Below are positions 43,633 through 50,771 of a stretch of 64,000 nucleotides of DNA, piece after piece. The position numbers and the translations under genes were made by a program. Positions within the stretch are counted from its first letter, which is position 1, and the number at the start of each line of letters is the position of its first letter. The notes under the pieces were generated by a model, which saw only the letters and a list, made by a program, of their open reading frames with translations, made no database searches and was not told where the DNA came from. This DNA comes from Bacteroidaceae bacterium (GTDB taxonomy: Bacteria > Bacteroidota > Bacteroidia > Bacteroidales > Bacteroidaceae), in assembly GCA_017465905.1 (NCBI GenBank), contig JAFTVE010000008.1, forward strand, positions 1 through 64,000, given 5' to 3'.

Positions 43633-44808
43633 TCAAGATTTGGCAGCTATGCGCTCCAGTGACTGGTACACCTGCATCAGGCCACGAGGTACGTGGAAGC
43701 AGCCTTTCCACTTGCCGCCTTTGAGGGTGAGCAGCACTTCGCCACGGCGGTTGAGGTACCCGTACCATTCGGGATACTCGGGGTCCATGAAGTGGCTCCA
43801 CACGTAGTCGTGTACGCGCTCAAACCATTCCAGACATTGGGCGTTGCCGGTGAGCTCGTAGCCCTTGATCATGGTGATGAGGGTCTCGATGTGTACCCAC
43901 CATAGCTTCTGGTCCCACTCGAGCTGCTGGAGCGGACGGCCCAGACGGTCCATGAAGTAGAAGATGCCGCCATACTGCTTGTCCCAACCATATTCCACTT
44001 CGGCCAAGGCTATCTTCACAGCTTTCTCTATCAGTGCTTGGTCGCCCAGGCGCTTGCCGAGGTCCATGATGAACCACATGGCTTCGATGGCGTGTCCGGG
44101 GTTGAGCTGACGGCCGTCCATGCAGTCTACCAACTGGTTGTCGGTGCCCAGGTGCTCTACGATGAGGCCCAGCTCGGGGCGGTAGAATACGTCCATCACC
44201 TCGTGCACGCAGGTCTCGATGGTCTTGTCGAGGAAGTCTTTCTCCAGGAGCGGCTCAATCTCGAGTGCCACATTGCACAGGATCATGGGTAGGGCAAAGC
44301 TCTTGAGCGAGCGTGCTCCGGGTGATGCTTTTGACCAGCGGCCCTTGGGATTGTCTACCTTGGAGAGCACGATGTCGAAGGTCTTCTTGGCTATGTCGGC
44401 ATACTCAGCGTTGCCTGTGGCAATGGAGAGCTGGCCGAAGGCGATGACAGCAAACGTGTAGGAGAAGATGTTGTAGGGCTCTACGAGTGGGTGCCCTTCG
44501 CGGTCGAGGGCGAAGTACCAGTTGAGGTTGCCGTCGTGGCCATACCGCTTGAGGAACTCGGCTCCCTGGATGGCGGCGTCGAGCCACTCCTGACGCTTCT
44601 CTACCTTGTTGTAGAGGGTGGCGAGCATCCATACCTCGCGGCCTTGGAGCCAGATGAACTTGTCGGTGTCGAACACCTCACCGTCGCGCTCAAGGCAGGT
44701 GAAGTAGCCGCCAAACTCGGTGTCTATACTCTTTTCCATCCAGAAGGGCATCACTCTATCGAGGAGCTCGTTCTTGTATTGCTGGGATAGTTGTTTGAAG
44801 TTGATCAT
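43633..44808 (-). CDS. N-acylglucosamine 2-epimerase (AGE/RenBP family)
   Basis: It interconverts N-acetylmannosamine and N-acetylglucosamine; in a sialic-acid operon it takes ManNAc from the NanA reaction. The 391 residues from MINFKQ form an alpha6/alpha6 barrel, with family motifs DKFIWLQGREVWMLATLY (about 50-67), RLLEHLGTDNQ-like IVEHLGTDNQ, and NPGHAIEAMWFIMDLGKR (catalytic His of the GH motif). It is the last gene after nanA and the symporter, 127 bases away with CTAGGAT repeats between. Confidence 0.92.
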   Translation of the reverse strand: MINFKQLSQQYKNELLDRVMPFWMEKSIDTEFGGYFTCLERDGEVFDTDKFIWLQGREVWMLATLYNKVEKRQEWLDAAIQGAEFLKRYGHDGNLNWYFALDREGHPLVEPYNIFSYTFAVIAFGQLSIATGNAEYADIAKKTFDIVLSKVDNPKGRWSKASPGARSLKSFALPMILCNVALEIEPLLEKDFLDKTIETCVHEVMDVFYRPELGLIVEHLGTDNQLVDCMDGRQLNPGHAIEAMWFIMDLGKRLGDQALIEKAVKIALAEVEYGWDKQYGGIFYFMDRLGRPLQQLEWDQKLWWVHIETLITMIKGYELTGNAQCLEWFERVHDYVWSHFMDPEYPEWYGYLNRRGEVLLTLKGGKWKGCFHVPRGLMQVYQSLERIAAKS

Positions 44809-44821
44809 AGTGCTTTTTCTT

Positions 44822-44935
44822 ATTGTCAACAGTCAACGGTCAACTGTCAACGGTCGATAGTTTTTTTTATTATTGGGGGCTAGGATTTTCTAGGATGCTA
44901 GGATATCCTAGGGATTTCTAGGTATTTTCTATGGG
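44822..44935. repeat. GTCAACTGTCAACGGTC and CTAGGAT repeats
   Basis: Between the symporter and the epimerase genes lie TGTCAACRGTCAACGGTC heptamer-like units (44825-44858), then CTAGGAT words (44881-44920) including the palindrome CTAGGATATCCTAG. They resemble in style, not sequence, the AATTGAC arrays elsewhere. No gene is seen. Confidence 0.6.
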
Positions 44936-47476
44936 TTATAGTTGGCTTTTCTTAAAGTATGTTCCTATTGATAGCAGCCAGGCTACTACGATGCTCACTA
45001 CCATGCCTGTGGCTCCGAAGAGGAAGAAGTTGGCATCGGTGCATTCGCTCATCCAGAACACGACGGCTTCGCCCACCACGAAACCGATGAGGGCGGCATA
45101 GCCCTTGACGCGCTTCATGAATACGGCGATGAAGAACAGACCGCCCAGGCCGCTGGTGAGCAGGCCTAAGGCTTCGTTGAAGAAGTCGAGGAACGACTGG
45201 ATGTCCCAAGTGGCCATGAGCAGGGCGAGGAGCAGACCTATCATGCCGCTCACCACGGAGGCCCAGCGGGCTACGACTACCAGCTGCGAGTCGGTAGTGC
45301 GGCGGAAGCGTTTCCAGAAGTCGATGGAGAAGGCGGTGGCCACACTGTTGATATTGCTGGATATGGTGCTCATGGTGGCGGCAAAGATGGCGGCAATCAA
45401 GGCACCGGCAATGCCGGCGGGCATCTGGCTCATCATGAAGAAGGGGAAGATGGCGTCGGACTGGGTCATGGTGACATCGAGCTCTGTGGGGTGGGTCTTG
45501 TAGAAGGTGTAGAGTCCGGTACCAATCATATAGAAAGCTACGGATACGAACACGCTCATCACGCCATTGACCAGGATGCCACGGCCGGCAGACTTCTCAT
45601 CGGGGGTGGTGAGGTAGCGCTGGATGACGGTTTGGTCGGAGGTGTAGGAAATGAGGTTATTGGCCAAGCCACCGATGATGATGACCCACCAGCAGGCTTG
45701 CGACCAGGAGTTGCTCCAGTCGAACAGGCGCAGCTTGTCGTTGGCCAAGGCAATGTCGATGCAGCCCATCACGCCGCCCTCGGTGTTGACAGCGAGGTAT
45801 ACCACGGCAAAGATGGCGCCGAAGACCAGTATCAGGCCCTGCACTACATCGCCCCAAATCACGGCTTCTACACCGCCCATGGTGCAATAGATGATGGTGA
45901 CCAAGCCCATGAGCACGATACACAGATAGATGTCGATACCTGTGACGGCTGTAAGGGCCAGTGAGGGCAGGTAGAGCACGATGGCCATGCGCACAATCAT
46001 GAAGATGCAGAAGAGCGTGGAGGCCAGCAGGCGGGTGAAGAGGTTGAAGCGCTGCTCCAAAATTTCATAGGCACTGGTGACGTTGAGCTTGCGGAAGTAG
46101 GGGAGATAGTATTTGATGACGGGGAAGCTGATGAGCAGTATCATCCACAGCATGGGGTAGTAGGTCCAGTCGGTGGTGTAGGCCTTGGCCGGGATGGTCA
46201 TGTAGGTGATGGCCGAGAGCATGGTGGCATAGATACTGATACCCGCTGCCCACCAGGGGATGCGACCGCCACCCTTGAAGAAGTCGTCGGCGCCGTTCTC
46301 CTTGCGCATGAAGTAGAAGCCCATGAGCAACATGCCCACGAGATATAGGACAAGGATGGTCCAGTTGAGCCAGCCGAAGCTCTTGTCGTTGGTAACCTCC
46401 ACGTGAGTGACATCGGCGCTGCGCACGCCCGGCATCAGTTCGCCGCCGCTATAGCTCCATCCTTTACCTCCCACCTCGGGGGTGAGGCAGGCACCGGCAC
46501 GAGCCAGCAACTCATCGCCAGGCAGGAGGCCCCACGAGTCGGTGATGGTGTGGTAGGTGAGCACGTCCTTGCGGAAGCGGTACCACTCGGGCTGGTGGCG
46601 CAGGTAGAGGCTGTCTTGCTGACCGCTGATGGCACTGAGGAAGATGTCGTGGTCGACTCCTCCAAAGAAGAGTACGTGGCTGTAGCCTGATGTGGCGCAG
46701 GTGCTGCCGACGATAGCCTGATATGAATTCTGGATCTTGAATTCTGAATTCTGAATTTCCTCCGGATGGCTGTCTTCGTTATCGTTAACGTTGACTATCG
46801 CTGGTGCTGTGCGCTTCCATGGGGTGGAATTGCCTTTCTTGAGGGCGGCAATGGGCATGTACACGCCGTCGGTGTGCACCAGGGCTTCTTGGCTCTCGGT
46901 CTTGGGTTGGTAGCCACCGAAGACAAAGAGGGCGTAGCCCGTAGCGGTGTTTTGTACGGCCACGCAGGGCTGCAGGCGACATTCGTCGGGAAGGGTGGCG
47001 GCAAGGGTCCATGCCGCAGCATTGCTGGGATAGGGTAGGGAGTAGATATCACGGTTGGGCACACCGTTGGTCTGTCCGCCGGCTACCCAGAGCATGCCGT
47101 TGTGGTAGGTGGCGGCAAAGTTGTCGAGCGGCTTGGGCAGTGAGGCGATGGGTGTACTGCTGCCGTCTGTGGCACTGAGGAATGTGCAGTCGCTGAGCGA
47201 TGCCGTAGCATCCATACCGCCAAGGTATACGGCACCTCCGGGCACCTGCACGCTGGCTCCGTAGGCTTTGGGGTAGTAGACCTTCTGGCCGCCGTCGGCG
47301 CAGGGCACGTCGGGGAAGTTGCATCCACCGTAGGTTGATAGCCCGCCCATCTGCCATGCGGCATAGTGGCCTGACACGGCATTGTCCATAGGTGTTGCCG
47401 GAGTCACGGATACTCGGTTCTGCCCCATGCAGAGCAATGAGCAGAGGAGTAGGGGGAGAAGAAGTGTGCGTTTCAT
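44936..47476 (-). CDS. Kelch mutarotase-sodium:solute symporter fusion (sialic-acid uptake)
   Basis: The 846 residues begin with a signal peptide (1-18). An N-terminal kelch beta-propeller of NanM type (cyclically permuted mutarotase) spans about 25-345, with blades WVAGGQTNGVP, LFVFGGYQP and LFFGGVDHD. A SSS-family symporter with about 13 spans follows (about 370-840; ITYMTIPAKAYTTDW, EILEQRFN, GGVEAVIWGDVVQG). NanM anomerises released sialic acid in the periplasm, and here it is tethered to its transporter. Residues 228-252 (NDNEDSHPEEIQNSEFKIQN) are encoded by a composite repeat inserted in frame. It lies between nanA and the epimerase. Confidence 0.9.
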   Translation of the reverse strand: MKRTLLLPLLLCSLLCMGQNRVSVTPATPMDNAVSGHYAAWQMGGLSTYGGCNFPDVPCADGGQKVYYPKAYGASVQVPGGAVYLGGMDATASLSDCTFLSATDGSSTPIASLPKPLDNFAATYHNGMLWVAGGQTNGVPNRDIYSLPYPSNAAAWTLAATLPDECRLQPCVAVQNTATGYALFVFGGYQPKTESQEALVHTDGVYMPIAALKKGNSTPWKRTAPAIVNVNDNEDSHPEEIQNSEFKIQNSYQAIVGSTCATSGYSHVLFFGGVDHDIFLSAISGQQDSLYLRHQPEWYRFRKDVLTYHTITDSWGLLPGDELLARAGACLTPEVGGKGWSYSGGELMPGVRSADVTHVEVTNDKSFGWLNWTILVLYLVGMLLMGFYFMRKENGADDFFKGGGRIPWWAAGISIYATMLSAITYMTIPAKAYTTDWTYYPMLWMILLISFPVIKYYLPYFRKLNVTSAYEILEQRFNLFTRLLASTLFCIFMIVRMAIVLYLPSLALTAVTGIDIYLCIVLMGLVTIIYCTMGGVEAVIWGDVVQGLILVFGAIFAVVYLAVNTEGGVMGCIDIALANDKLRLFDWSNSWSQACWWVIIIGGLANNLISYTSDQTVIQRYLTTPDEKSAGRGILVNGVMSVFVSVAFYMIGTGLYTFYKTHPTELDVTMTQSDAIFPFFMMSQMPAGIAGALIAAIFAATMSTISSNINSVATAFSIDFWKRFRRTTDSQLVVVARWASVVSGMIGLLLALLMATWDIQSFLDFFNEALGLLTSGLGGLFFIAVFMKRVKGYAALIGFVVGEAVVFWMSECTDANFFLFGATGMVVSIVVAWLLSIGTYFKKSQL
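46724..46792. repeat. Composite repeat inside the kelch-symporter gene, copy 5
   Basis: GAATTCT heptamers (46724-46758), CTCCGGATGGCTGT (46760-46773) and CGTTATCGTTAACGTT (46777-46792). It has the same order as copies 2 and 4, here within coding sequence and in frame. Confidence 0.75.
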
Positions 47477-47491
47477 GGTAGAATCTGTTTC

Positions 47492-48409
47492 TTAAAACTT
47501 ATTGCAGCGCTCAAAGAAGTTGATGGCCTCCAGCTCCTTGCGGCAGGCAGCCTCCTCTTCGTCGGTCATGTTCTGGAAAGGCGTGCGGTTGGGGCCAAGG
47601 TCCAGCCCGATGAGCTTCATGATGCGCTTGCCGCACACGATGTTGCCGCGGTAGTGGCAGATGACGTTGATGACCTCCTGCGAGAAATTCTGCAGTTCGC
47701 GAGCCTTCTCAATGTCGCCGGCATTCCATGCGTCGATGATGCCCACGAGGTTGCAGCCGTTGTAGTTGGTGGTGCCACCGATACCGCCCTGTGCGCCGCC
47801 CATGGCGAGCGAGGGGAGTATGGTCTCGTCTTGTCCGTGGAGCATGTCGTACTTGCCGTTCTTGTAGAGGCGGCACTGGTTGTACTCGTAGATACTCTCG
47901 AAGGTGTATTTGATACCGGCAAAGTTGGGGATGCGCCCGTCGACCGCCTTGAGGAAGTCGACCATAGAGAAGTAGGCGCCGTTGAAGGCCGGTATATGAT
48001 AGTAGTAGAAGGGGAGGTCGGGAGCTGCCGATGCTATCTCTTCGCAGTATTTCACCAGCTCCTCGATGCGCCCGATCTTGGGGAAGGGAGGTGCCATGGT
48101 GCCGATTCCGAAGGCGCCTATCTGCTGTGCATGAGCAGCCAGGCGGCGGGCACTCTTGACGCAGGTGCTACCCACATGTACGATGACCTTGAAATCTTTG
48201 GGTGCGGCATGCATCCACACCTCGGCAAGGTTGATGCGTTCCTCTTCGGTGAGCATATAGCCCTCGCCCGATGAGCCGTTGATGAACACGCCTTTGAGAC
48301 CGTTCTTCTGCAGCATCTCGGCATAAGCGGGGATGGGTTCATAGTTGACTTCGCCGTCGGCGTAAAAAGGGGTAAAGGGGGCATCGATAAGTCCGATAAT
48401 CTTTTCCAT
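47492..48409 (-). CDS. nanA: N-acetylneuraminate lyase
   Basis: It splits sialic acid into ManNAc and pyruvate. The 305 residues from MEKIIGLIDAPFTPF are of the DHDPS/NAL TIM-barrel family. The pyruvate-binding motif is INGSSGEGYMLT (about 43-54), the active-site Tyr is in FYYYHIPAFNG (about 132-142) and the Schiff-base Lys is in FAGIKYTFES (about 163-172). The alternative in-frame start at 48490 is upstream of the promoter and is rejected. It is the first gene of the nanA-symporter-epimerase operon. Confidence 0.93.
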   Translation of the reverse strand: MEKIIGLIDAPFTPFYADGEVNYEPIPAYAEMLQKNGLKGVFINGSSGEGYMLTEEERINLAEVWMHAAPKDFKVIVHVGSTCVKSARRLAAHAQQIGAFGIGTMAPPFPKIGRIEELVKYCEEIASAAPDLPFYYYHIPAFNGAYFSMVDFLKAVDGRIPNFAGIKYTFESIYEYNQCRLYKNGKYDMLHGQDETILPSLAMGGAQGGIGGTTNYNGCNLVGIIDAWNAGDIEKARELQNFSQEVINVICHYRGNIVCGKRIMKLIGLDLGPNRTPFQNMTDEEEAACRKELEAINFFERCNKF

Positions 48410-48447
48410 AGTATTATTCTTTTCTAAATATTCATATTCAATTAGGA

Positions 48448-48479
48448 CAAAGATAGTGCAAGGTGAGCGAAACACCAAA
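48448..48479 (-). promoter_or_regulatory. Promoter of the nan operon
   Basis: On the minus strand it reads TTTG (48479-48476), 20 bases, TATCTTTG (48455-48448), the exact consensus. The spacer GTGCAAGGTGAGCG resembles those of glnS/dnaX. It fixes the nanA start at 48409 with a leader of about 33 bases. Confidence 0.8.
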
Positions 48480-48505
48480 TTTTTTATCATCCACCAATAA
48501 TATAA

Positions 48506-49222
48506 TTATGATTTCTTTTCTGACAGATATTGCTGGAGAGGGATGATATTACGCACTGTAAGTACGTGATTGGCTACGGTGAAACGGATGTCGTAGTCTT
48601 CGTAGGGCATGCCGTAGACTTTCTCAGGTGCATCGTGGTATGAGGGGCGTGGGTCGAGAGAAAGTACACGTATGAGGGCACGCAGGCTCTCTGGACTGAA
48701 GGGAGATTGCAGATGTTGGGGAAACTCAACGGTGAGCTCTTGCCACGGACGTTCGTCGACGAAACCGCTACGAGCATTGGGGTGACTGTCTGCATAAGTG
48801 ACATAGGGCTTAATGTCATAGATGGGAGTTCCGTCCATGAGGTCGGCACCTAATACGTGGATGACGGGGCCTTCGGTGGCGCTAAGCTCAATGTGTTCAA
48901 TGCGTGCGGATGAGAGCCCTATGGGATTGGGACGGTAGGGTGAACGGGTGGCAAAGACGCCCATCTGCATGTTGCCTCCCAGGAGTGGCGGACGTACTGT
49001 GGGTTGCCACGAAGTGGCTCCTCGCTCCTCGCGTGACCGGTTTGCCGAGAACTCCCAAATTATCCATAGGTAATCGAAACCGTCGAGACCGCGGAGGGCA
49101 TCGATGTTACGGTATGCCGGCTCAAAGACTATACGGCCACGTAATTCGGTGACAATACCGCTTTGTCGCGGTATGCCGAACTTTGTGGGGAAGGCGCTGC
49201 GGAAATGGGCGATAGGATGCAA
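48506..49222 (-). CDS. trmO: tRNA (N6-threonylcarbamoyladenosine-37) methyltransferase TrmO
   Basis: TrmO (formerly TsaA/YaeB) methylates t6A37 of some tRNAs to m6t6A. The 238 residues show PTKFGIPRQSGIV (about 11-23), the SAM-binding GVFATRSPYRPNPIGLSS (about 87-104), and VLGADLMDGTPIYDIKPYV (about 123-141), typical of the beta-barrel family. The long C-terminal part (about 165-230) is also usual. It is encoded by itself on the minus strand, with about 50 bases to the next gene. Confidence 0.93.
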   Translation of the reverse strand: MHPIAHFRSAFPTKFGIPRQSGIVTELRGRIVFEPAYRNIDALRGLDGFDYLWIIWEFSANRSREERGATSWQPTVRPPLLGGNMQMGVFATRSPYRPNPIGLSSARIEHIELSATEGPVIHVLGADLMDGTPIYDIKPYVTYADSHPNARSGFVDERPWQELTVEFPQHLQSPFSPESLRALIRVLSLDPRPSYHDAPEKVYGMPYEDYDIRFTVANHVLTVRNIIPLQQYLSEKKS

Positions 49223-49271
49223 GGTTAATTAAAGATTACGAGTTGTGATAGACCTTTTGTGGCTACATTCC

Positions 49272-49910
49272 TCAAAGGTATGGGTTATACTTCATCTCAT
49301 CGGCAATCGTGGTAGGGGCACCGTGTCCAGGGTAGACAATGGTGTCGATGGGCAGTGTGAGCAGACGCCTCTGTATGGACTGGATGAGTTGGGCGTAATT
49401 GCCGTCAGAGAAGTCGGTGCGTCCGATAGAGCCTTGGAAAAGGGTGTCTCCTGCGATGAGGATTTTGCTGTCAGCCGCATAAAAACACATGCCTCCGGCC
49501 GAGTGACCAGGGGTGGAGATACACTCCAATTGGCTTGAACCTAAGGACAGTATGTCGCCGTCGTGCAGAGGATGACTCACAGGACGGGGCGCTCCGTTGG
49601 CACGAATTCCGAAGCGGGATACCGAATTGTCGAAATTGTCAATCCATGGGGCATCAGAAAGGTCGGCACTGAGCTTTACTCCAAAGGTGTCTTCCACAAA
49701 GGGGACACCGAAGATATGGTCGAAATGCAGATGAGTGCATAGCAGGTATTTCACCTGTAGCTCTTGGGTACGGATAAACTCGGTGAGTTGTTGCTGTTCA
49801 TTGGCCCAATAGAAGCCCGGATCAATGATGGCGGCTTCGCGCGATGTCTCATCATATACCACGAAGCAGTTTTCGTGGAGCATGTTGCAGATGAATGATT
49901 GTACTTTCAT
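49272..49910 (-). CDS. Metallo-beta-lactamase-fold hydrolase (glyoxalase II-like)
   Basis: The 212-residue enzyme has the metal motif THLHFDH (HxHxDH, about 60-66), TPGHSAGGMCFY (about 132-143) and DTLFQGSIGRTDF (about 155-167), the pattern of the YcbL/GloB-like subgroup that hydrolyses thioesters. The ending VYPGHGAPTT fits. The exact substrate is not shown. It starts 6 bases after the next MBL gene, so two hydrolases of the same fold are co-transcribed. Confidence 0.9.
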   Translation of the reverse strand: MKVQSFICNMLHENCFVVYDETSREAAIIDPGFYWANEQQQLTEFIRTQELQVKYLLCTHLHFDHIFGVPFVEDTFGVKLSADLSDAPWIDNFDNSVSRFGIRANGAPRPVSHPLHDGDILSLGSSQLECISTPGHSAGGMCFYAADSKILIAGDTLFQGSIGRTDFSDGNYAQLIQSIQRRLLTLPIDTIVYPGHGAPTTIADEMKYNPYL

Positions 49911-49916
49911 TGTAGC

Positions 49917-50720
49917 TTACTCGAATATGTAGAGTTCGGATGGGGTGGTGCGCTTCAGGGCTGATAGATAGAGATCTTTCCCTGGGATGATACCTACACC
50001 ACGGAACTCCCACTCAACGGTTTTGTAGGCGAGTTCGGGGTGGTTGTTCTCGCGGCTCAGATGGCATAGCCAGATATACTTGAGCTCTTCTGTGAGGTTA
50101 TTGGCTAGGAACTTGGCGGTTGCCTTGTTGCTGAGGTGACCGTTGGGACCCGAGATGCGTTCCTTGAGATACTGGGGGTAGGTGCCATGAGCAAGCATCT
50201 CCTCGTCATAGTTAGCCTCGATGATGAGGTATTGGGCGCGGGTGATGTAGCTGGCTACGGTGTCGGTGATGTGACCTATGTCTGTGATGAAGCAGAAGTG
50301 CTTGTCCTCAGCCTGGATGAAGTAGCCTACATTGTCGTTGCCGTCGTGGGGCACTTCAAAAGGGGTGATTTGGAAATCACGAAAGTTGAGCGTTACATCT
50401 TTCTCTACGTAACGCATGCATGATACGAGCTTCTGTGTCATGCAATAGTTCTTGTTGATGCCTACATGGGTTTCGCGGGTGGCATAAATAGGAATGTTGT
50501 ATTTCTCCCCCAGGGTGCCTAACGACTTGATGTGGTCGGCATGATCGTGGGTGACAAATACCGCAATTATGGACTCGAAGTCGATGCCGACATCTTTCAG
50601 CGCACCTTTGATGGTGCGTACGGGTATGCCTGCATCGATGAGGATACCGTATTTTTCGGTACCCAAGTAGAAGCTATTGCCGCTACTTCCACTGGCAAGG
50701 CAAATGAATTTTAGTTTCAT
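49917..50720 (-). CDS. Metallo-beta-lactamase-fold hydrolase (YycJ/WalJ-like)
   Basis: The 267 residues have SSGNSFYLG (about 11-19), FVTHDHADHIKSLG (about 55-68, HxHxDH) and ISGPNGHLSNKATAK (about 189-203), the marks of the YycJ/WalJ group. In other bacteria this group is linked to DNA or cell-wall stress and thought to be a nuclease-type MBL. No signal peptide, so cytoplasmic. It is the first of a two-gene unit with the GloB-like enzyme. Confidence 0.88.
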   Translation of the reverse strand: MKLKFICLASGSSGNSFYLGTEKYGILIDAGIPVRTIKGALKDVGIDFESIIAVFVTHDHADHIKSLGTLGEKYNIPIYATRETHVGINKNYCMTQKLVSCMRYVEKDVTLNFRDFQITPFEVPHDGNDNVGYFIQAEDKHFCFITDIGHITDTVASYITRAQYLIIEANYDEEMLAHGTYPQYLKERISGPNGHLSNKATAKFLANNLTEELKYIWLCHLSRENNHPELAYKTVEWEFRGVGIIPGKDLYLSALKRTTPSELYIFE

Positions 50721-50771
50721 ATATGTTCTTTTTTTGTTTTTTCTTCAATAATAACCTCGGCTTGCTCTTTA

